A stretch of DNA of 64,000 nucleotides. It comes from Actinomycetes bacterium (GTDB lineage: Bacteria; Actinomycetota; Coriobacteriia; Coriobacteriales; Eggerthellaceae). Below, piece by piece: positions 43,438-50,680 of this stretch. The stretch covers positions 1 through 64,000 of the forward strand of contig JAEWQO010000136.1 of assembly GCA_023460315.1 (NCBI GenBank). Reading direction: 5' to 3'. Under the pieces are notes generated by a model. That model did not search any database, was not told the origin of the DNA, and saw nothing but the letters and a program-made list of their open reading frames with translations. Position 1 is the stretch's first letter; the number at the start of each line of letters is the position of its first letter. A program made the translations under genes and the position numbers.

Positions 43438-44778
43438 TCACACAGCGACATAGTCGTTGAGGACAGGCTGCATTCCGCGTTCCTCGAGGGCGGCATACAT
43501 CTGGGCAAAGCTGCGCGAATCCGCGATCTCGAACTGCTCGTCGCCCTCTTCGCCCGTGCTTTCACCGCTCCGGCCGTATTTCTCCCCATGATCGCCGATG
43601 CCGGTGGACACACCGGCCGAAACCTTCGTTGCCGCGATGCCCACGATGCCGTTACGGAACCGCGCCGTCTCGCGCGACGAAACGACGATTCCGGCAAAAG
43701 GCACGTAGATGCGATAAGCGCACAGTATCTGGCAGAGTTGCCGCTCGTGTACGTCGAGCGGGTTGATGGCCCCATTGTTGACGATAGGCCGCAACCGCGG
43801 ACAGGACAGGGAAATTTCGGCATGAGGATAGTTTTTCTGCAGCAGACTCGCATGCAGACCGGTAGCCAAGGCATCCCGACGGAAATCGGCAAGGCCCAGC
43901 AGCGCGGAAAGACCCACCCCGCGCATTCCTCCCATGAGCGCCCGCTCCTGAGCCTCGAACCGGTAGGGCCAGACACGCTTGCGCCCCAGCAGATGCAGCT
44001 GCTCATAGCGATCGATGTCATAGGTCTCCTGGAAGACCGTCACGTAATCCGCTCCGCATTCATGCAGCTGACGGTATGACGCGACATTGGCGGGATAGAT
44101 TTCTAGACCGACGGTGCGAAAGTGCTTGCACGCCAGCTGGCAGGCCTCCCCGATGTAGTCGATGCTGCTCTTGGCGGGACTCTCTCCCGTGAGCAGCAGA
44201 ATTTCCTCTATGCCCGATGCCGCGATGATCTGCATCTCACGTTCTATCTGATCGTGGCCAAGCTGCACCCGGCGGATATCGTTATAGCAGTTGAACCCAC
44301 AATAGACACAATAGTTCTCGCAGTGGTTTGCAAGATAGAGCGGCGTGAACAGGTAAACCGTGTTGCCGAAATGCCTACGCGTCTCCAGACGCGCACGGCG
44401 AGCCATTTCTTCAAGAAAGGGCTCCGCCGCCGGAGAGAGCAGCACCTTGAAATCCTCGAGCGAGCAAGTTTCATGGGAGAGGGAGCGCACCACGTCGTCG
44501 GCCGTGCATTCGTTAGGATCGTACGATTCCCATTCGGCCGTCACAGCCTCCCGTATGGCTGGGTCAATCTGGTCCATGTCCGGCAAGAACGCCCGGGGAT
44601 CGCTACGCGAGGAAGGATCGGCCTCCAAGCGATGCTTGCGCTCAAGTGCCCTACGGGAGAGGTGTCCCGAATCGACAAGAAACGAGTTCTCCTTCGGTTC
44701 GCCCTCAACGCTCTGTCCCACGCTTGCCTCCCTGGCCTCTTCCATCCTCACCCTCCGCATCGGTAACCCTTCCGTCAT
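43438..44778 (-). CDS. thiH: Tyrosine lyase ThiH (radical SAM)
   Basis: 446 residues. CENYCVYCGF is the CxxxCxxC cluster motif in the ThiH/BioB context, followed by LLLTGESPAKSSIDYI and EIYPANVASYRQLHECGADY, both specific for ThiH. It cleaves tyrosine to dehydroglycine for thiazole synthesis, the anaerobic alternative to ThiO, which fits an anaerobe. A polar N-terminal extension of about 60 residues precedes the usual start region. Twelve bases separate it from thiG. Confidence 0.92.
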   Translation of the reverse strand: MTEGLPMRRVRMEEAREASVGQSVEGEPKENSFLVDSGHLSRRALERKHRLEADPSSRSDPRAFLPDMDQIDPAIREAVTAEWESYDPNECTADDVVRSLSHETCSLEDFKVLLSPAAEPFLEEMARRARLETRRHFGNTVYLFTPLYLANHCENYCVYCGFNCYNDIRRVQLGHDQIEREMQIIAASGIEEILLLTGESPAKSSIDYIGEACQLACKHFRTVGLEIYPANVASYRQLHECGADYVTVFQETYDIDRYEQLHLLGRKRVWPYRFEAQERALMGGMRGVGLSALLGLADFRRDALATGLHASLLQKNYPHAEISLSCPRLRPIVNNGAINPLDVHERQLCQILCAYRIYVPFAGIVVSSRETARFRNGIVGIAATKVSAGVSTGIGDHGEKYGRSGESTGEEGDEQFEIADSRSFAQMYAALEERGMQPVLNDYVAV

Positions 44779-44790
44779 CGCCCATCACCG

Positions 44791-45567
44791 CTATCGCAAG
44801 AAGCCCGTGAGGGGATCGCTCGCCGCGGCCCCCCGGACGAGGACCCGACCCAAGCCAGACCGGTAGGCCTCGCGCCCCGCTTCGATTGCCTTGCGAAAGG
44901 CACGCGCCATAAGAGGCAGATCGCCCGCAGTGGCAAGCGCCGTGTTGGCCATGATGGCGGCTGCACCCTCCTCCATGGCTTCGCACGCCTGCGAGGGGCG
45001 GCCGATGCCGGCATCGACGATGACAGGAACATCCATCTCGTCGATGAGTATCTGTATGAAATCACGCGCTGCCAATCCCTTGTTCGACCCGATGGGCGCG
45101 GCGAGAGGCATGACAGCGGCGGCCCCGGCGCTGACCAGATCACGGGCAACCGTGAGATCGGGCATCAGATAGGGAAGCACGATGAACCCTTCTTTGGCGA
45201 GCGTCTCGGTGGCTCGGATGGTCTCGGCATTGTCGGGCAAGAGATACTTGGTGTCACGCATGATCTCGATCTTGACAAAGTCACCGCACCCCAGCTCCCG
45301 CGCCAAACGCGCAATGCGCACAGCCTCCTGCGCATCGCGCGCCCCCGACGTGTTCGGCAAAAGCGTGACACCCTCGGGCACGCGATCGAGGATATTTTCG
45401 TGCTCGCGGGTGTTCGCCCTGCGCACGGCAAGCGTGATGATCTGTGCGCCCGCCTGACGCACGGCCGCATCGACCAGGTCGAGCGAGTATTTACCCGATC
45501 CCAAAATGAAGCGGGAGGTGAAGCGGTACCCGCCGAGTTCGAATGCATCGTCATTTCGTTCCTGCAT
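44791..45567 (-). CDS. thiG: Thiazole synthase ThiG
   Basis: 258 residues, normal for ThiG. YRFTSRFILGSGKYSLDLVD, ITLAVRR, LLPNTSGARDAQEAVRIARL (with the Schiff-base region), PYLMPDLTVARDL, PLAAPIGSNKGL and VPVIVDAGIGRPSQA are all family signatures. It condenses deoxyxylulose phosphate, dehydroglycine and ThiS thiocarboxylate. The start at 45567 has GAAGGAA six bases upstream; the frame runs far upstream through a repeat-containing gap and is not credible there. Confidence 0.95.
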   Translation of the reverse strand: MQERNDDAFELGGYRFTSRFILGSGKYSLDLVDAAVRQAGAQIITLAVRRANTREHENILDRVPEGVTLLPNTSGARDAQEAVRIARLARELGCGDFVKIEIMRDTKYLLPDNAETIRATETLAKEGFIVLPYLMPDLTVARDLVSAGAAAVMPLAAPIGSNKGLAARDFIQILIDEMDVPVIVDAGIGRPSQACEAMEEGAAAIMANTALATAGDLPLMARAFRKAIEAGREAYRSGLGRVLVRGAAASDPLTGFLR

Positions 45568-45701
45568 GGAATTCCTTCTTTTTGTTGTTGTCGAATCCAG
45601 GCTGCATGAAACACCCTTTCGCCGCGGACGAAGCCTCTCGGCTTCTCGCCTGGCTGGAGGCACTGGCCAAACGCAGCAACCAACCACGCGAACCGATTCC
45701 G

Positions 45702-45765
45702 TGCTGGGCGGACCGGGGTATGCAGCCGCGCTGTGTTGGACGGACCAGGGTATGTAGCTGCGCTG
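45702..45765. repeat. Tandem imperfect 32-base duplication between thiG and thiF
   Basis: GGACCGGGGTATGCAGCCGC and GGACCAGGGTATGTAGCTGC occur 32 bases apart, each ending in GCTG, with three differences in 24 bases. They lie in the 280-base gap between thiF and thiG; transitions separate the copies. Confidence 0.6.
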
Positions 45766-45847
45766 GCGCACTCCGAAGGTCCTCCAACCTGCTCCAGACG
45801 GGAAGAACCGCCGGACAGGCACGTCGCCAAGCACGCCGACGACTCCC

Positions 45848-46501
45848 TTACGCCTCACGCTCGCCGGCAATGAGGCGCAGCGCCGTGAGCGCCTCATGCG
45901 CCGCGCAGGCCAACACGCGCGGGGCCGTAAGGCCCCAGCCGTCCTCGACGCCGTTCACCCCGTCCCCGCACAGATACAGCCGCTCTCCAACGCGCCGTGT
46001 TGCAATATCATTCGCGGAGTTCAAGCCGGCCATGCCCGAACCAACGATGAGCGGCTTGTCGGGATATGCGCCGGACACGCCATCCACCAGCATGGACTTC
46101 GCCTCCGGCTTGTCGAAGCACTCGCACACGATGTCATCCGCATCGAACAGGGAGGGAATGGCCTCGGGAACGATGCGCCGTTCCTCGACGACCAGGTTGC
46201 AGTAGGGCGCGATGCGCTTCAGGTTCTCCGCCAAAGCTTGCGCCTTCGGCATTCCCAGCTGATCGACAAAGTACTGCTGCCGGTTCAGATTGGTGATCTC
46301 GACACGGTCGAAATCGATCAGGTGCAGCACGCCAACGCCCGAGCGCGCCAGGGCAACGGCCACGTTTGAGCCGAGCCCGCCCAGACCGCAAACCGCAACA
46401 CGGGATCTCGCACATTTCACCCGCAGATCTCGTCCCATTTTCTCGTCAAGCGCCGCATGCCATTGCGCGCGCGTGAAGGGCACCGTGCTCTCCGCCACCA
46501 T
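45848..46501 (-). CDS. thiF: ThiF-family adenylyltransferase
   Basis: 217 residues. VAVCGLGGLGSNVAVALARS is the ATP-binding loop of E1-like enzymes, followed by LHLIDFDRVEITNLNRQQYF with the acidic and arginine residues that bind ATP and magnesium. It adenylates the C-terminal glycine of ThiS before sulfur transfer. No extra zinc-finger cysteines typical of MoeB are seen. Its start overlaps the thiS stop. Confidence 0.92.
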   Translation of the reverse strand: MVAESTVPFTRAQWHAALDEKMGRDLRVKCARSRVAVCGLGGLGSNVAVALARSGVGVLHLIDFDRVEITNLNRQQYFVDQLGMPKAQALAENLKRIAPYCNLVVEERRIVPEAIPSLFDADDIVCECFDKPEAKSMLVDGVSGAYPDKPLIVGSGMAGLNSANDIATRRVGERLYLCGDGVNGVEDGWGLTAPRVLACAAHEALTALRLIAGEREA

Positions 46502-46695
46502 CAGCCACCCCCCACGAACGCGACTATCTCCACTTCATCACCGGCACAGAGCACGGTGTCGCCATAGGCCGCCTGGGAGACAATGTCCCCATTGAGCTCG
46601 ACAGCCACGCGCGCCACCTCATAACCCGCATGCCTGAGGTAGGCGGTGATGCTGACACCTTCCGCCGCGTGTGCCTCTCCGTTGATGGTCACCAT
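46501..46695 (-). CDS. thiS: Sulfur-carrier protein ThiS
   Basis: 64 residues with the beta-grasp pattern and the essential C-terminal glycines (EVEIVAFVGGG). GGAGGCG lies upstream of the ATG. First gene of the thiS-F-G-H-E set. It follows a leader of about 135 bases with a long hairpin. Confidence 0.93.
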   Translation of the reverse strand: MVTINGEAHAAEGVSITAYLRHAGYEVARVAVELNGDIVSQAAYGDTVLCAGDEVEIVAFVGGG

Positions 46696-46764
46696 ATTCG
46701 CCTCCTATCGTTTTCCGAAACTCATGTAGTCTCAAAGCTCCGCGCAATTCCCCCAGAACGACAA

Positions 46765-46815
46765 AGACCGCATGAAGGAATCACACCCAAGGTGGTGTGC
46801 CCCTTCATGCGGTCT
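46765..46815 (-). promoter_or_regulatory. Leader hairpin upstream of thiS
   Basis: AGACCGCATGAAGG (46765-46778) and CCTTCATGCGGTCT (46802-46815) are perfect 14-base arms, with CACACC/GGTGTG able to pair inside. On the minus strand TTTGTCG follows the stem, so it could attenuate transcription. I see no TPP-riboswitch core in the leader. Confidence 0.5.
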
Positions 46816-46836
46816 CATGAACTGCAATCTGCCTTC

Positions 46837-46865
46837 ATTTAAGACGAGCGAGCCTCACAAGTCAA
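46837..46865 (-). promoter_or_regulatory. Promoter of thi genes
   Basis: On the minus strand TTGACT (46865-46860) and TTAAAT (46842-46837) are 17 bases apart, one of the best promoter matches in the window. Transcription would begin near 46830, just before the leader hairpin. Confidence 0.65.
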
Positions 46866-47107
46866 GGCCATGGCGGTGACTGGCATGCGACGAGCCGACT
46901 GCAAGGGCAAAGGCGATGTGGCGATAGTGGCGCAGTGGCGACGGGGCGAAGGCGGAGGCAGGGTGCGGAAACCTGCTGGCTGCGGCCAGAGAGGGGAAAA
47001 CGGCAGCGGCAGCGACGGACGAGAGGAGCGAGTGGCATGGGTGAAACAAGGCGGCGATCAAGGAAACGGGCCAACGGAGACTGCGCGAGGCAGCGCGGAG
47101 CAAGCGA

Positions 47108-47172
47108 GGCAATGGCAATGGCAATGGCAATGGCAATGGCAATGGCAATGGCAATGGCAATGGCAATGGCAA
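47108..47172. repeat. Hexanucleotide tandem repeat (GGCAAT)n, about 11 copies
   Basis: Sixty-five bases of perfect GGCAAT repeats. In + frames they would encode Gln-Trp, Ala-Met or Asn-Gly runs; no accepted gene covers them. Copy number is likely to vary by slippage. Confidence 0.95.
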
Positions 47173-47466
47173 ACGGTACGACACAGATGGCGACGGGGCA
47201 GGCATGGGGTTGAAATGGGAGCGCGGTGGCGGCAAACGTGGTGCCAGTGGCGGAATACGAAGCCGCAATGGCCACGAGCCGTCGAAATGGAAAGGCCTGC
47301 AGCCCCAAAAGCACGATGTATTTCCCACCTTCTATAGAAACACCAGGTCATTAAGCCGGCAGCATCTCTCGCATTTTGGCGACCTTACCATTTCGACGGC
47401 TCGCGGCATCAAGAACCCACGCTGCCCATCGGCTGAGCCAAAAAGGCACGAAACCCTTGGCTCACG

Positions 47467-47898
47467 TCATTCACCAAGACGAGTCACGATGAAGTCTTCC
47501 GACTTGAAATTGCTGTAATAGCGACCCTTCTGAGCAGTGAAGCGCAAAACGCAGTAATCGGGATCAGCCACTCCCTCATGATAGTACTGCTCGTCTCCCC
47601 GCTGCCACAGGCGCTCTTTCGCCTCCGGCGTTTCGAGCACCTCCACGGTGCCGGCAAGACTCACGCCTCGGAAAAATCGCCTGTCGACAAAGTAGATGCT
47701 TGCCTTGGGATTTTGACGGAAGAACTTCACCTTGTTTGACGACGTGTTGGTTGAGAACCAGAATATCTCGATTCCCTCCCGCTCACGCGGCTTGAGCATG
47801 GCCTTGGTGAGGGGAAAGCCCTCGTCGTCTGTATAGCATATCTGCGTCAGCGGCGCCTTGTCGATCAGATTTCCTATCGTCTTCTTTACGTCCCTCAT
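47467..47898 (-). CDS. Pyridoxamine 5'-phosphate oxidase family protein
   Basis: 143 residues, split-barrel flavin-binding type. KKTIGNLIDKAPLTQICYTD, EIFWFSTNTSSNKVKFFRQN and ASIYFVDRRFFRGVSLAGTV follow the family order (an N-terminal helix, FMN phosphate contact region, and strand with the 'a.v.f.d' pattern). These proteins bind FMN or F420 and reduce small molecules or guard against flavin damage. The ATG at 47898 has AGAGGAG seven bases upstream; the longer frame is rejected. It is monocistronic. Confidence 0.85.
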   Translation of the reverse strand: MRDVKKTIGNLIDKAPLTQICYTDDEGFPLTKAMLKPREREGIEIFWFSTNTSSNKVKFFRQNPKASIYFVDRRFFRGVSLAGTVEVLETPEAKERLWQRGDEQYYHEGVADPDYCVLRFTAQKGRYYSNFKSEDFIVTRLGE

Positions 47899-48010
47899 CT
47901 GGCTCCTCTTTCTTATTGGGAGAGCGCTCTGGACAAACGCGAGCGTCCTCGACAACCGCGTTTCCGACACGGTCAATTCCGGCATCAGCTAAACGGCCGC
48001 ACGGGAGCAA

Positions 48011-48180
48011 CCCGCAAGCATCCTCCGCAGATGCCGCACGGGCATCCTCCGCAGGCATCCTGCACGAGCGTCGCACAGGCGTCTTCCACAGGCGTCCTGC
48101 ACGCATGTCCCACGAACATCCTCCATGGGTGTCGCACGGACATCCTTCACGCATGTCCCACGGACATCTCCCGCAAGCAT
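48011..48180. repeat. Degenerate 24-base minisatellite
   Basis: About seven imperfect units built on CATCC(T/C)-(N)5-6-CAC. The clearest are three 24-base units near 48105-48176 starting ATGTCCCACGAACATCC, GTGTCGCACGGACATCC and ATGTCCCACGGACATCT, with a 12-base sub-period. It lies between the flavin-protein gene and the GyrI-like gene and encodes nothing I accept. Confidence 0.75.
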
Positions 48181-48187
48181 CTGCGCC

Positions 48188-48829
48188 TTATCGTTTTCCC
48201 GCCATGCGTACGGGATGGCGAATGACCGTCTTGCACTTCGAAGGGTCCGTTTTGCGAGGGTCGGAAAGATATATCTCATGATGATGGCGCTCCGCATTGA
48301 AATCGAGCTCAAATCCCTGATCGTGCGCATAAGCATCCAGTGCCGCAACCGTCTCCGGCTCGTCGTCGTACGCGCCAACATGCAGCGCCTGCACACAGAC
48401 GCCCTCGTCTATGCTCATGAACTCCGCTGCCGAGCAGTCAAGCTTCTTCTTGTGCGACGCTTCCTCGACCGCCCAAGAGAACACCTCCGCCGTCGCAAAA
48501 TCGGGCAAGCGGATGGCCGCTATCCACTCGAAGGAAGCCTTGTCTGCATAATCGACGCCATGCACGCCAGGCTGCCACCAGAACCCTTCAAGCGGTGGCA
48601 CCACATAGGGAAAGAACCCCTCAATGGCATGATCTCCCTTGTAGCTCATCTTGATGGTGTAAGCAACGGCATAGAGCACGGCAATCGCCTGCTGGTAGGC
48701 ACCACCTTCCTCATTGGGATCCCCCACCCCGCGCACCGCAATGAAATCCATCGGGAGCACGGTAACAATGCCGGGTGTTCGCGGCGGCAGATAGAATTCC
48801 TTGTATTCTTTCTTGAAGTCAAACGGCAT
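48188..48829 (-). CDS. GyrI-like small-molecule-binding protein
   Basis: 213 residues. The pattern MDFIAVRGVGDPNEEGGAYQ, AIAVLYAVAYTIKM, GFFPYVVPPLEGFWWQPG, FEWIAAIRLPDF and HHHEIYLSDPRKTDPSKCKT matches stand-alone GyrI-like/SOUL-BRE ligand-binding proteins, which bind or hydrolyse hydrophobic compounds. No DNA-binding domain is attached. AGAGGAG lies eight bases before ATG 48829. It is divergent from the LuxR-type gene at 48951, so a joint regulatory region of 120 bases is likely. Confidence 0.82.
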   Translation of the reverse strand: MPFDFKKEYKEFYLPPRTPGIVTVLPMDFIAVRGVGDPNEEGGAYQQAIAVLYAVAYTIKMSYKGDHAIEGFFPYVVPPLEGFWWQPGVHGVDYADKASFEWIAAIRLPDFATAEVFSWAVEEASHKKKLDCSAAEFMSIDEGVCVQALHVGAYDDEPETVAALDAYAHDQGFELDFNAERHHHEIYLSDPRKTDPSKCKTVIRHPVRMAGKR

Positions 48830-48950
48830 GAGATGCTCCTCTTTCGCCCAGCGCAATCCTGTCGCAATCAGTATACCCATCAGCCATGCGATCAGATATG
48901 CCCGATCCGTCGTCCTCCGCGTTCTGCTAGACTGGCCATCGGGAGGAATG

Positions 48951-50396
48951 ATGGGATATCTGTTTAAACGGATGCATATACGCACGCGTTGCCTACTTGT
49001 GGCACCGCTTATCTTCTCGCTGCTCTGTTTCGTCCAGCTTCCTCGTCAAGAGGACCTCTCGCTCTCATCGCTCGACAGCCCCTTGTATTTTCTGGTCTCA
49101 TACCTTTTAGCTGCGGCGCTGACCTTCCTGCTCTGCATCCTTGTCCCTTCCCTGAGAACAGCGCCCGCATTCCGCCTTCCTGCGCTCACCTGCGTGCTCC
49201 CCGTGCTCGTCGGCATCGGCCTGACATTCTTGTTCAGCATCGCCGGAATCGGCATTGCCGCACAGGTGCCCATCGGGGCAGCGCTCATCGGAGTGGGTAG
49301 CGCTTTGGTGCTTTTGATGTGGGCTCAAGCATTTATGCTGCTTGAAAACCGCGAACTTGTCGCAACAACAGCTGCAGCCTTTTTCCTAGCATTTCTCCTC
49401 AAGCTGCTGTTCAATGTTCTGGGAACCAATCACGTGAACCTGGTCGTCGTGGGGGCAGCCGTCATCGTGGCCGCCCTGCCCCTCGACAATCCCTCCGCAC
49501 GACCGCGCCAAGGCCTCGTGGCAAGGGAGAGCATCCCCCGGATTGGCGCAGCTCTGTCCGAGGTCGCCCTTCAATGGTGGAAACCCTTTTTCGGCTGCGT
49601 GCTCTGTTGCATGATATGGGGATTCACTTGGGGAAATTCGCTTATGGGTTCGCCGCCGGCAGGCATGGGAACAGAATCGACCCTCATTACCGACGCCGGC
49701 AAGGCTCTTGGATGTGTGGCGCTTGTCGGGTTGTCAACCCGGCGTTCCCTCAATCCGAGCTCAGGGTTCACCTTGCCTCTGGCTGTCGGACTCTTGCTGC
49801 TTGGATGGATCCTGTCCATGATAGAGGGCTTTGTGGGAACCATGACTTCCGGACTCGCCTCAGGAATCGGATTCGCCCTGTTCCAAGTGGCATTTTGGAT
49901 CAAGACCTGCGAGCTGGCCGAAGGATCGCCCGTACGCGCCCGCCTGCTGTTCGGCGGAGCCTACGCCATGTTGGCCATTGTCATCCTCTTCGGCATCGCC
50001 CTCGCTCCGCCTATCGGGGCCCTCGGAGGAGAACTCATCACCCCCATCTGCAGCATCGTTTTCTTCATTCTGCTTGCAGCCATGCCCTCAACGAGCCCAG
50101 AAACCTCGCCGACAGCGCAGACCCCGAAAACGCCGGACGGCGCACGCGCAGAAACGCCCCTTTCCTCGTCCATCACTTCGCTCTGCACCGACTACAAGCT
50201 CTCGCCTCGCGAAGTGGAAGTCTTCTCGCTGTTCGTGCGCGGACACTCTGCCAAGTTCATCGCGGGAGAGCTCGTGGTTTCGCTCCATACGGTCAAAACC
50301 CACATCAAGCGCATTTATGAGAAGATGAACGTGCACTCCAAAGACGAGCTTATCGCCCTCGCTGACACGCTGCGGAAAGATCGGGAGTCGAATTAG
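48951..50396 (+). CDS. Membrane LuxR-family regulator
   Basis: 481 residues. Twelve or so hydrophobic helices fill residues 8-400, followed by a proline/threonine-rich linker and a C-terminal LuxR helix-turn-helix: LSPREVEVFSLFVRGHSAKF, LVVSLHTVKTHIKRIYEKMN. Same architecture as the regulator at 36913. GGGAGGA precedes two adjacent ATGs (48948 and 48951). It converges on the Tat flavoprotein gene at 50681, a usual partner in Eggerthellaceae, so it probably controls that reductase or the divergent GyrI-like gene. Confidence 0.87.
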   Translation: MGYLFKRMHIRTRCLLVAPLIFSLLCFVQLPRQEDLSLSSLDSPLYFLVSYLLAAALTFLLCILVPSLRTAPAFRLPALTCVLPVLVGIGLTFLFSIAGIGIAAQVPIGAALIGVGSALVLLMWAQAFMLLENRELVATTAAAFFLAFLLKLLFNVLGTNHVNLVVVGAAVIVAALPLDNPSARPRQGLVARESIPRIGAALSEVALQWWKPFFGCVLCCMIWGFTWGNSLMGSPPAGMGTESTLITDAGKALGCVALVGLSTRRSLNPSSGFTLPLAVGLLLLGWILSMIEGFVGTMTSGLASGIGFALFQVAFWIKTCELAEGSPVRARLLFGGAYAMLAIVILFGIALAPPIGALGGELITPICSIVFFILLAAMPSTSPETSPTAQTPKTPDGARAETPLSSSITSLCTDYKLSPREVEVFSLFVRGHSAKFIAGELVVSLHTVKTHIKRIYEKMNVHSKDELIALADTLRKDRESN

Positions 50397-50532
50397 AGCC
50401 GCCGTCTCTCGGCGTCACCCTCCCCACTCCCTCCCTGTCCCCTCCCTGCCATCGGTCGGCTTTCCGCCGTTGCGGCTTCTCCCTCTTCGATCGACTTCGA
50501 AATACCGAACCGACAATCGCGGCACCCCGGCA

Positions 50533-50568
50533 AGAAGCCGGCTCCCCCTTGCGGGGAAACCGGCTTCT
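50533..50568. terminator. Bidirectional terminator
   Basis: AGAAGCCGG (50533-50541) pairs with CCGGCTTCT (50560-50568); CCCC/GGGG can pair within the loop. It separates the convergent regulator and flavoprotein genes. Confidence 0.6.
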
Positions 50569-50680
50569 CGTCATGTACTTCCACCAGAACGGCACGGGCC
50601 CAAAGGAGGGAAGGAATCGCCCATGCTTCGGGGAAGAGCCTGAAGGGGGCAAAACCCACTTCAGGATCAGAAAACTACTC

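Larger units (their letters stand above)
46696..47466. other. Long gap with thiS leader and simple-sequence repeat
   Basis: Besides the leader hairpin and promoter of the thi genes (46765-46865), the stretch 46870-47340 is purine-rich on the + strand with open frames on both strands that are low-complexity; I do not accept any as genes. It contains about eleven tandem copies of GGCAAT. Confidence 0.5.

Noticed and set aside
46696..46836. TPP riboswitch before thiS
   Set aside because: No CTGAGA or ACCTGA-type conserved segments on the minus strand; only a long hairpin.
46855..47340. Overlapping long open frames on both strands over the GGCAAT tract
   Set aside because: Length is a by-product of low-complexity, stop-poor sequence; no ribosome sites and no domain similarity.
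47108..48180. Possible CRISPR array from the two repeat blocks
   Set aside because: Repeats are contiguous without unique spacers, are too short or degenerate, and no cas genes are present.
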